Assembly (NCBI GenBank): GCA_963753075.1
Contig: CAVWAR010000017.1
Coordinates: forward strand, 868,001-932,000
Length of the DNA stretch: 64,000 nt
From: Prado023 sp963753075
GTDB lineage: Bacteria > Actinomycetota > Actinomycetes > S36-B12 > CAIYMF01
Reading direction: 5' to 3'
Shown in pieces: positions 34,775 through 42,178 of the stretch (its first letter is position 1; each line of letters starts with the position of its first letter). The notes beneath the pieces were generated by a model. That model did not search any database. It saw only the letters and a program-made list of their open reading frames with translations, and was not told the DNA's origin. The translations under genes and the position numbers were made by a program.

Positions 34775-37116
34775 TCCTCGGGCTCGCCCAGCGCCTCGGC
34801 CACTGCCTCGGCCACTGCCTCGGCCAACCCCGGCTCGAGGGGCTGCCTGTGCCGGTCGACGAGATAGAACACGTCGACCGCCTCCGACCCCAACGTGGAG
34901 ACCCGCGCAGCCGTGATGTGGGTCCCGGTGACCGCGATCGCCGTGCCCACCCGGTGCAGCAGGCCCGGTACATCGTGCGCGCGCACCTCCAGCACCGTCG
35001 CCCGGCTCGATGCGCCGTGCACCACGTCGACACGTGCTGGTGCTGTGGCCGGCGGGTTGGCCAGCCGTGCAGCCTCATCGCGCCGGGCGAGTCGCCCGGG
35101 GACGTCGAGCTGGCCGGCGATGGCCCGCCGGATGTCCTCGCGCAGACGTTCCGCGGCCGGAGGATCACCGAAGAGGGGGTTCACGTTCCACACCTCAACG
35201 GCTCGCTCGTCCGCCTCGCCGGTGACCGCCGAGCGCACCTCAAGCCGGTGCATCGACAGGACTCCGGCCACGAGCCCGAGCAGCCCCAGCGAGTCCGGGG
35301 CGGACACGGTCACGTCGTAGCCGGAGTCGCGCTCCTGGAGCAGCACCCGCACGCCCTCCCCGGTGGCCATCGCCATCTGGTCCTCGGACAGCCGGGGCTC
35401 GACAGGAGGTGCCTCGCCTGCCAGGTGGCCCCGCACCCGGTCCACCAGCTCGGCGACGAGCGATTGCTTCCACGAGGTCCAGGCCAGCGGCCCGGTCGCC
35501 AGGGCGTCGGCCTCAGTCAGCGCCGCGAGCAGGTCGAGCATCTCGGTCGTGCCCACCGCCTTCACGACGGTCTCGACGGTCTGCGGATCATCCAGGTCCC
35601 GCCGCGTGGCGGTGTCGGGCAGCAGCAGGTGGTACCGACACATCTCGACCAGGGTCCGGACATCCTCGGAGCCGAACCCGAGGTGCGTGCCGATCTCGTC
35701 GATGAGCAGCACCCCGACATCGGTGTGGTCCTGGAAGGGCCGACCCTTGCCGATGTCATGCAGCAGGGCGCCGACGAGCAGCAGGTCCGGGCGCTGGACG
35801 CCGCGGGTGAAGGAGCAGGCCTGAACGGCTGTCTCGAGCAGGTGCCGGTCGACGGTGAACCGATGGACCGGGTTGTGCTGAGGCGCTGAGCGGACTACCT
35901 CCCAGTGCGGGATGAGCGACGTGATCACCCCTGCCTGGTCCAGGGCCTCCCAGACCGGGATGGCCCCGCGGCCGGCGCCCAGCAGCGAGACGAGGGCATC
36001 CCGGGCGGGAGCGGGCCAGGGCACCGGCATGGGTGCCGACTCCGCGGCCAGGCGAGCCACGGCATGCCTGCTGAGGCGGGTGCCGGACTGGGCTGCGGCC
36101 GCGGCGGCCCGCAGCAGCAGTGTCGGGTCGCGGTCCGGGCGGGCATCAGCGGACAGGACCGCCTCGCCGGCCTGGAGGACCACACCGTCAGCCAGCGGCG
36201 TGCGCTCGTTGCCGCGTGACTTGAGTCGCTTGAACCCGAGCTTGGGCCGGGACCGCACGATTCGGTCCACGGCGTCCCACGTGGCATCGGAGGCCACTCC
36301 GATCGATCGTCCGGCCGCGGAGACATCGCGCAGCAGGACGTCGGAGTCGGCCAGCTCGAGCGCCTCAGCCACCGGACCCTGCTCCTGATGGGCCAGCCGG
36401 TCCGTGGGCCGGCTGGACACGCGGTGCAGCGCGTCGCGGACCTCGAGCAGCAGCGCCTTGGCACCGGCCAGCTCCGCGTGCGGGGCGTCGGTGACCCAGG
36501 ACGCCGCGATGGCGCGTAGGACGGTCAGATCGCGCAGGCCCCCGTAGGACTCCTTGAGGTCCGGCTCCAGCAGATGGGCCAGTTCGCCGCTGCTCGTGCG
36601 CCGTTCGAGCACCGAGGCCTGCAGGTCCGGCAACCGCTTGGCCGCCAGCGCCCGCCAGTCGGCCAGCACGGAGGCGCGCAGGGCATTGGTCAGGTCCTCA
36701 TCACCGGTGATCGTGCGAGCGTCGAGCAGCCCGAGCACGGCCCGGATGTCGCTCGCCGCCACGCGGCGAGCCTCGGAGACCGTCCGGACGGAGTGATCCA
36801 GGCGAAGCCCGGAGTCCCAGATCGGGTACCAGAGCTGATCAGCGATCCCGGCAACCGAGCCACCCGGATGCAGCAGGACCAGGTCCAGGTCGCTGCCGGG
36901 ACTCATCTCACGCCGGCCGTACCCGCCGACCGCCACCAGGGTGGCGCCGACACGGGCCGCACCAGCCTGCTCGAACAGCTCCCGGAGCCACTCATCGGTC
37001 AGCTCCGAGAGGCCGAGCCGGGCCTGCGAAGCCGGTCGGATCGGGCCAGCGATCAGGTCGGCGCGGGCAGCCAGGAACCGATCACCGGAACTGAGCGCTG
37101 AGGTCGAGGCGGTCAT
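34771..37116 (-). CDS. glnD: PII uridylyl/adenylyltransferase GlnD
   Basis: 781 residues. The nucleotidyltransferase motif VGGYGRREMSPGSDLDLVLLH lies near residues 65-85, the HD domain LLVGALLHDIGKG near 430, and two ACT domains occupy the last 200 residues. It modifies Tyr51 of PII according to glutamine level; in actinobacteria the modification is usually adenylylation. ATG 37116 is preceded by GGGAGGA. It lies after glnB across a strong hairpin, so it may be expressed less than amtB-glnB. The C-terminal EAVAEAVAEAL comes from a small 12-base repeat. Confidence 0.95.
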   Translation of the reverse strand: MTASTSALSSGDRFLAARADLIAGPIRPASQARLGLSELTDEWLRELFEQAGAARVGATLVAVGGYGRREMSPGSDLDLVLLHPGGSVAGIADQLWYPIWDSGLRLDHSVRTVSEARRVAASDIRAVLGLLDARTITGDEDLTNALRASVLADWRALAAKRLPDLQASVLERRTSSGELAHLLEPDLKESYGGLRDLTVLRAIAASWVTDAPHAELAGAKALLLEVRDALHRVSSRPTDRLAHQEQGPVAEALELADSDVLLRDVSAAGRSIGVASDATWDAVDRIVRSRPKLGFKRLKSRGNERTPLADGVVLQAGEAVLSADARPDRDPTLLLRAAAAAAQSGTRLSRHAVARLAAESAPMPVPWPAPARDALVSLLGAGRGAIPVWEALDQAGVITSLIPHWEVVRSAPQHNPVHRFTVDRHLLETAVQACSFTRGVQRPDLLLVGALLHDIGKGRPFQDHTDVGVLLIDEIGTHLGFGSEDVRTLVEMCRYHLLLPDTATRRDLDDPQTVETVVKAVGTTEMLDLLAALTEADALATGPLAWTSWKQSLVAELVDRVRGHLAGEAPPVEPRLSEDQMAMATGEGVRVLLQERDSGYDVTVSAPDSLGLLGLVAGVLSMHRLEVRSAVTGEADERAVEVWNVNPLFGDPPAAERLREDIRRAIAGQLDVPGRLARRDEAARLANPPATAPARVDVVHGASSRATVLEVRAHDVPGLLHRVGTAIAVTGTHITAARVSTLGSEAVDVFYLVDRHRQPLEPGLAEAVAEAVAEALGEPED

Positions 37117-37150
37117 GACGTCCTCCCTGTTCGATGGTTCCGAGAAATGG

Positions 37151-37186
37151 GATGATCCGCCACCCAGGGCCGGGTGGCGGATCATC
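37151..37186 (-). terminator. Terminator-like stem-loop between glnB and glnD
   Basis: Perfect 15-bp inverted repeat (37151-37165 and 37172-37186) with a 6-base loop, 16 bases past the glnB stop and 35 bases before the glnD ATG. No T-run follows. It could be a partial terminator that sets the ratio of PII to GlnD. Confidence 0.75.
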
Positions 37187-37201
37187 CGTCCAGGTGGCGC
37201 C

Positions 37202-37540
37202 CTACAGGGCGTCGGGACCGTGCTCGCCGGTACGGACGCGGACCACGTCCTCGATCGGGATGGTCCACACCTTCCCGTCGCCGATCCGCCCGGTCTGGGC
37301 GCTCTTGGTGATCACGTCCACCACGGCCGAGGCATCGTCATCCTCGACGAGCACCTCCACACGCACCTTGGGGACCATGTCCACCGTGTACTCCGCGCCG
37401 CGGTACACCTCGGTGTGACCACGCTGGCGGCCGTACCCGCTCGCCTCTGAGACCGTCAGCCCCTGGATGCCATAGGCCTCCAGTGCACTCTTGACGTCCT
37501 CGAGCTTGAACGGCTTGAGAATCGCAGTGACCAGTCTCAT
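37202..37540 (-). CDS. glnB: Nitrogen regulatory protein PII (GlnB/GlnK)
   Basis: 112 residues, the exact family length. MRLVTAILKPFKLEDVKSAL starts the fold, the T-loop YGRQRGHTEVYRGAEYTVDMVPK contains the modifiable Tyr51, and the C-terminal DGKVWTIPIEDVVRVRTGEHG is the B/C-loop region. It senses 2-oxoglutarate and ATP/ADP and binds AmtB. The ATG overlaps the amtB stop by 4 bases (ATGA), which ties its synthesis to that of the transporter; being next to amtB it would be named glnK in many genomes. Confidence 0.96.
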   Translation of the reverse strand: MRLVTAILKPFKLEDVKSALEAYGIQGLTVSEASGYGRQRGHTEVYRGAEYTVDMVPKVRVEVLVEDDDASAVVDVITKSAQTGRIGDGKVWTIPIEDVVRVRTGEHGPDAL

Positions 37541-38865
37541 GCCTTGACCTCCTCTTGGCTACGGACCGAGCTGCTGCCCACTCCGGCGAACTTGCCGCCA
37601 CCGCCACCCGAGTTGCCCAACTCGTAGGCGACCTCGGCGTGGGTCGTCTGGTCGATACCAGCGACCTCATCATCCTCGTCGATCCGGAAGCCCATGGTCG
37701 ACCTGATGGCCAGGGCGATCAGCAGCGCAACCACGAAGGAGAACGCCATGACGACCAGTGCAGCCAGGGTCTGCGACCAGAGCTGGCTGGTGCCACCCCC
37801 GTAGAACAGGCCGTTCACACCAGCAGGCGCGGCCTCGGTGGCCAGGAAGCCGATGAGGATCGTGCCGACGAGTCCGCCGACCAGGTGCACGCCGACCACA
37901 TCGAGCGAGTCGTCGTAGCCGAACTTGAACTTCAGGCCAACCGCGAGCGCACACAGGATGCCAGCGATCAGGCCCAGGGCCAGGGCGCCCAGGGGGCTCA
38001 CCGCGGAGCCAGCAGGGGTGATGGCCACCAGCCCCGCGACCATGCCGGATGCGGCACCGAGGCTGGTCGCGTGCCCATCGCGGATCTTCTCCGTGATCAG
38101 CCAGCCGATGGTGGCTGCGCAGGTCGCGGCGAAGGTGTTCACGAAGACCACCGAGGCGGTGTTGTCCGCGGCCAGGGCCGAGCCGGCGTTGAAGCCGAAC
38201 CAGCCGAACCACAGCAGACCCGCACCCAGCATGACCAGCGGCAGGTTGTGCGGCCGCATCTGCGTCTTGGGCCAGCCGAGGCGCTTGCCGAGCACGAGCA
38301 CCAGGGCCAGGGCCGCAGCGCCAGCGTTGATGTGCACAGCGGTACCGCCGGCGAAGTCGATCGCGGGAACGCCGTTGAGCGGGCCCTCACCGTTGAAGAT
38401 CCAGCCGTCCGCGCTCCACACCCAGTGGGCGACTGGGAAGTAGACCAAGGTGGCCCAGATTCCGCCGAAGACCATCCATGCGGCGAACTTGGTGCGGTCG
38501 GCCACTGCACCAGCGATCAGCGCAACAGTGATCGCGGCGAACATGGCCTGGAAGCCCACGAACGCCATCTCCGGAAGTGCTGCCTCCGGGTTGTCAACCA
38601 TCAGGCCCTCGAGACCGAAGAGCTCGAACGGGCTGGAGAAGAACGGACCGCCATCAGGCGCGAACGTCATCGAGTAGCCATAGAGGACCCAGAGGACCCC
38701 CACGAGGACCAGCGCCCCGAAGACCATCATGAACATGTTGAGCACGCCCTTGCTGCGTGTCATGCCGCCATAGAACAGGGCCAGGCCCGGCAGCATCAGC
38801 AGGACGAAGGCCGCGCTCGTGAGGACCCATGCGGTGTCCCCGGTGTTGAGGGCCGTTTCGGCCAT
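37537..38865 (-). CDS. amtB: Ammonium transporter AmtB
   Basis: 442 residues with eleven predicted membrane segments. TAWVLTSAAFVLLMLPGLALFYGGMTRSKGVLN is the N-terminal region of the family; FAGGTAVHINAGAAALALVLVLGKR has the first pore histidine, and the second (VHLVGGLVGTILIGFLAT) follows. It conducts ammonium and is blocked by unmodified PII. The start is ATG 38865 with AAAGGAG and GAGGAG upstream. An 18-base perfect palindrome sits in the leader. Confidence 0.95.
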   Translation of the reverse strand: MAETALNTGDTAWVLTSAAFVLLMLPGLALFYGGMTRSKGVLNMFMMVFGALVLVGVLWVLYGYSMTFAPDGGPFFSSPFELFGLEGLMVDNPEAALPEMAFVGFQAMFAAITVALIAGAVADRTKFAAWMVFGGIWATLVYFPVAHWVWSADGWIFNGEGPLNGVPAIDFAGGTAVHINAGAAALALVLVLGKRLGWPKTQMRPHNLPLVMLGAGLLWFGWFGFNAGSALAADNTASVVFVNTFAATCAATIGWLITEKIRDGHATSLGAASGMVAGLVAITPAGSAVSPLGALALGLIAGILCALAVGLKFKFGYDDSLDVVGVHLVGGLVGTILIGFLATEAAPAGVNGLFYGGGTSQLWSQTLAALVVMAFSFVVALLIALAIRSTMGFRIDEDDEVAGIDQTTHAEVAYELGNSGGGGGKFAGVGSSSVRSQEEVKA

Positions 38866-38888
38866 CTCCTCGCTCCTTTCGTCTGAAA

Positions 38889-38906
38889 GCCCCTGGATCC
38901 AGGGGC
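38889..38906. promoter_or_regulatory. 18-base perfect palindrome in the amtB leader
   Basis: GCCCCTGGATCCAGGGGC is its own reverse complement and ends 23 bases before the amtB ATG, just before the ribosome-binding site. In RNA it could form a 7-bp stem with a GATC loop. It could be an operator or a leader hairpin. A GlnR or AmtR box of standard form was not found nearby. Confidence 0.4.
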
Positions 38907-39049
38907 CCGTGGTCGGAACACTGACGGCACGGTGTTGCAGGAAGTACCCAGACATGTTGCCGGGGGATGACACGCACCCGGCTTTCGTTACGACTTTGTT
39001 GCGTGGCCGTCGGCCTGATCCCCCAGCGAGTGCGGTCTACGCTGCCCTC

Positions 39050-40801
39050 ATGAGCACGCCGAACGGGTCATTGACACCCATCAGCGCGGCCACCACAGGC
39101 CGCCATGCCCTCGAGGCCTGGCTGGACGCCCAGCCGACCGATCTGTTCGCCGATGACCTGGACCTCGCTGCCCTGGTGGACCACCACGGGCTGAACCAGC
39201 GCCTCCCCGCCCTGCACTCCGCGGGTCGCACCGTAGCCGGACCCCTGGACGCGGCCGCCCGGGTCAACGACCTGCCCGGCAACCACCCGATCCTCGACGA
39301 CTGGGATGGCATCGGGCGCTACACGGCTGGAGTCGCCCATCACCCGAGCCACCGGGACGCGGGTCGGGCCGTGTACGGCACCGGTGTGATGACCGCATTC
39401 GGCGAGGTAGGGGTCGACGGCAGGGCTCAGGGCAGCTCACCGCGCCGGCCGATGGCCCCGGCTCCCCACCGGTTCATCCTGTCGCTGTTCTACCTGACCG
39501 CACAGGCCGGCGAGGCTGGCCACAACTGCCCCCTGGCCTGTGACGCGGGAGCGATCCGCTGCCTGCAGCACATCGGCACAGCTCAGCAGCAGGCGGAGTT
39601 CCTGCCCGGGCTGCTCGACCCGGACTTCGATTCGAACATGACTGCTTCGCAGTTCCTCACCGAGGTGCAGGGCGGCTCGGACGTGGGCGCGAACGCCGTG
39701 CGGGCCGTGCCTGTGGGCGACAGCAACAGCGATGGCGACAGCGCTGGCAGCCCGGGCGGGCCGGGCAGCCCGTGGCTGATCAGTGGTGAGAAGTGGTTCT
39801 GCTCCAACACCGATGCTGACGTGTTCCTGCTCACAGCCCGCGTGGACGAGCCACGGACCGGGACGAAGGGCCTGGGCCTGTTCCTGATCCCCCGTGTGCG
39901 CAGGGACGGCGCGCCGAACGGCTTCCGTGTGCGGCGGCTCAAGAACAAGCTCGGGACCCGTTCGATGGCCAGCGGGGAGATCGACTTCGACGCCGCCGAG
40001 GCCACAGCCCTCGGTCCGGTCGGCGACGGGTTCCGCAACGTGATGGAGCTGGTCATCACGACGTCCCGGCTCTTCAACGCGGCGGGGTGTGCTGCGCACG
40101 CACGCCGCGCCTGGGTGGTGGCCTCGACCTACGCCCAGCACCGCGCGGCGTTCGGCCAGCGGATCGGCGACTTCCCGCTCGTTGCCGAGACCCTGGCCCT
40201 GATGCGCGCCGACGCGGTCGCGTGCCTGGCCTCGACGCTGGAGCTGGCCCGGCTCCAGGAGCAGGTCGATGATGGGACCGTCGGGCACGCGGACGCCGCC
40301 TTCTTCCGCGTGGCAGTGAACCTCAACAAGCTGCAGACCTCGGTGCTGGCCCATGAGGCGGTCAACCGTGGCATCGAGGTGCTGGGCGGCAACGGCGCCA
40401 TCGAGACGTTCAGCGTGCTGCCACGGCTGCTGCGCGACAACGTCGTGTACGAGAACTGGGAGGGCAGCCACAACGTCCTGCGCGCACAGGTGCTGCGCGA
40501 CTGCGCGCGGCTCGGGGTGCATGCGGGGTTCTTCGATGCGCTGGCCGAACGCCTGGGCACCGAGCACTCCGAGGCCCTGGCTGCCGACCGCGCTGAGCTC
40601 GAGGCCATCCTTGCGGCCCCGGCTGCGGTCCGCGACCTCCGGTTCCGCCGCCTGGGCACCCGGATGGCGACCTGGGTCATGCTTGCCGCGATGACTCCCC
40701 TGCCGGAGTTCGACGCCGCGCGGCACCTCACGCGCAGGCACCTCAGCGAGCTGCCGATCGATGATGACTACCTGGCCGCAGTCGAGATGCTGCAGCGCTG
40801 A
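39050..40801 (+). CDS. Acyl-CoA dehydrogenase of the AidB/ACAD type
   Basis: 583 residues. MTASQFLTEVQGGSDVGANA near residue 200 and WLISGEKWFCSN are the flavin-binding middle domain; the C-terminal GGNGAIETFSVLPRLLRDNVVYENWEGSHNVLRAQVLRD is close to the AidB block (WEGS/H N). Length and the extra C-terminal domain resemble AidB more than ordinary short-chain acyl-CoA dehydrogenases. E. coli AidB binds DNA and is part of the alkylation response; the substrate here is unknown. TACGCT stands six bases before the ATG at 39050, and no Shine-Dalgarno is seen, so it may be leaderless. Confidence 0.85.
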   Translation: MSTPNGSLTPISAATTGRHALEAWLDAQPTDLFADDLDLAALVDHHGLNQRLPALHSAGRTVAGPLDAAARVNDLPGNHPILDDWDGIGRYTAGVAHHPSHRDAGRAVYGTGVMTAFGEVGVDGRAQGSSPRRPMAPAPHRFILSLFYLTAQAGEAGHNCPLACDAGAIRCLQHIGTAQQQAEFLPGLLDPDFDSNMTASQFLTEVQGGSDVGANAVRAVPVGDSNSDGDSAGSPGGPGSPWLISGEKWFCSNTDADVFLLTARVDEPRTGTKGLGLFLIPRVRRDGAPNGFRVRRLKNKLGTRSMASGEIDFDAAEATALGPVGDGFRNVMELVITTSRLFNAAGCAAHARRAWVVASTYAQHRAAFGQRIGDFPLVAETLALMRADAVACLASTLELARLQEQVDDGTVGHADAAFFRVAVNLNKLQTSVLAHEAVNRGIEVLGGNGAIETFSVLPRLLRDNVVYENWEGSHNVLRAQVLRDCARLGVHAGFFDALAERLGTEHSEALAADRAELEAILAAPAAVRDLRFRRLGTRMATWVMLAAMTPLPEFDAARHLTRRHLSELPIDDDYLAAVEMLQR

Positions 40802-40813
40802 CCTGTCGGCTCG

Positions 40814-40846
40814 GGGCGCCTGCCCTCCGCAGGGGTGGCGGCGCCC
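40814..40846. terminator. Bidirectional terminator candidate between the AidB-like gene and ftsY
   Basis: GGGCGCC (40814-40820) and GGCGCCC (40840-40846) pair as the outer stem, with CCCT/AGGG (40823-40826, 40831-40834) inside and a CCGC tetraloop. It lies in the 79-base gap between two convergent genes. Confidence 0.5.
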
Positions 40847-40880
40847 GCTCGGGCACTCAGCGGAAGGCCGCGAGCCCGCG

Positions 40881-42023
40881 CTAGCCGTCGAGCAGTGCGT
40901 TGACGAAGTCCTCGCCGACGAACGGCGCGAGGTCATCCGGGCCCTCGCCCAGACCCACGAGCTTCACGGGCACACCCAGCTCGCGCTGGACGGCCACCAC
41001 GATGCCGCCCTTGGCAGTCCCGTCGAGCTTGGTCAGGACAAGGCCGGTCACGTCGACCACCTCGGAGAACACCCGCGCCTGCGTCAAGCCGTTCTGGCCG
41101 GTGGTGGCGTCCAGAACGAGCAGGACCTCGTCGACCGGGGCCTGCTTCTCGATGACCCTCTTGACCTTGCCCAGCTCATCCATCAGCCCGACCTTGGTGT
41201 GCAGCCGACCGGCCGTGTCGATCAGGACCGCGTCCGCGTCCGACGCGACACCCGCCGAGACCGCGTCGAAGGCCACGGAGGCGGGATCGCCACCGGCCGG
41301 GCCACGCACGACCGTGGCGCCGACCCGGTCGCCCCAGGACTGGAGTTGGTCAGCGGCCGCAGCACGGAAGGTGTCGGCAGCCCCCAGCACGACGTGCTGG
41401 TCATCGGCGATCAGGACCCGCGCGAGCTTGCCGGTCGTGGTCGTCTTGCCGGTCCCGTTCACGCCGACGACCAGGATGATGGCCGGCTTGCCGTCGTGAC
41501 CACGGGCGACCGCGCGGTCCATAGTGGGGTCGACCAGGGCGAGGAGCTCCTCACCGAGCATGGCCCGGACCCTCGTGGGGTCCCCGGTCCCCTCGACGCG
41601 AGCTCGCGTGCGCAAGCGACCGACGAGCTCCTCGGTCGGGGCGACACCGAGGTCGGCCTGAAGGAGCAGGGTCTCGACGTCCTCCCAGTCCTGATCGGAC
41701 AGTGAGTCGTTGGACAGCAGCGCGAGCAGGCCCCGGCCCATCGCGTTCTGGCTGCGGGCCAGGCGCGCGCGCAGGCGAACAAGGCGGCCCGCGGTCGGGG
41801 CGGGCACCTCCAGGCTTGGCGCGGTAGGGCCGGCCGGGGCCGGGATGGTCGGCGCCGGTGGGGCCAGCGTGCCGGTGGCCGTGCCCGAAGGGATCGTCGG
41901 GGTCGTCGTCGGGTCGACCGCCGGGCGGGTGCGCCGCCGGCTGCGGACCAGTGTGATGCCGCCGACAACGGCCAACAGGATGACGGCGACGGACAGGAGG
42001 ATGAACGGAAGTGCGTCTTGCAC
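40881..42023 (-). CDS. ftsY: Signal recognition particle receptor FtsY
   Basis: 380 residues. One N-terminal membrane segment (about 5-26, ALPFILLSVAVILLAVVGG) followed by an arginine cluster, a Pro/Thr-rich linker, then the NG domain: Walker A GVNGTGKTTTTGKLA near 190, AADTFRAAAADQL, DTAGRLH and TKLDGTAKGG. It docks Ffh-ribosome complexes at the membrane. GTG 42023 is chosen because it begins right before the membrane segment; no strong Shine-Dalgarno is seen. Gene order smc-ftsY is typical of the phylum. Confidence 0.95.
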   Translation of the reverse strand: MQDALPFILLSVAVILLAVVGGITLVRSRRRTRPAVDPTTTPTIPSGTATGTLAPPAPTIPAPAGPTAPSLEVPAPTAGRLVRLRARLARSQNAMGRGLLALLSNDSLSDQDWEDVETLLLQADLGVAPTEELVGRLRTRARVEGTGDPTRVRAMLGEELLALVDPTMDRAVARGHDGKPAIILVVGVNGTGKTTTTGKLARVLIADDQHVVLGAADTFRAAAADQLQSWGDRVGATVVRGPAGGDPASVAFDAVSAGVASDADAVLIDTAGRLHTKVGLMDELGKVKRVIEKQAPVDEVLLVLDATTGQNGLTQARVFSEVVDVTGLVLTKLDGTAKGGIVVAVQRELGVPVKLVGLGEGPDDLAPFVGEDFVNALLDG

Positions 42024-42127
42024 GATCAAGCCAATCGATAGGGAGCCACGGGCAGTTGCAGGCAGCGCCTGCCTGGTGCCATTGTCCCAGAGACACGAGG
42101 GTCCCCGACCCACGTGACCCGGTCACG

Positions 42128-42155
42128 CCCCGGTCCGCAGGCCCACTCACCGGGG
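42128..42155 (-). terminator. Stem-loop between smc and ftsY
   Basis: CCCCGGT (42128-42134) and ACCGGGG (42149-42155) form a 7-bp stem with a 14-base loop, 23 bases past the smc stop. A second dyad, GTGACC-C-GGTCAC (42114-42126), follows immediately. Either could end the smc mRNA or serve the ftsY promoter region. Confidence 0.35.
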
Positions 42156-42178
42156 GGTTGGAGTCCAGCCGCCCGCAG

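Noticed and set aside
38866..39049. GlnR or AmtR box upstream of amtB
   Set aside because: A GTAAC-GAAAG pair occurs, but the 6-base spacing of a GlnR box is missing and no AmtR palindrome was found.
42114..42126. GTGACC-C-GGTCAC dyad as a regulator site for ftsY
   Set aside because: The short GC-rich palindrome could easily occur by chance, and no regulator gene or promoter fit supports it; kept only as a note under the smc-ftsY hairpin.
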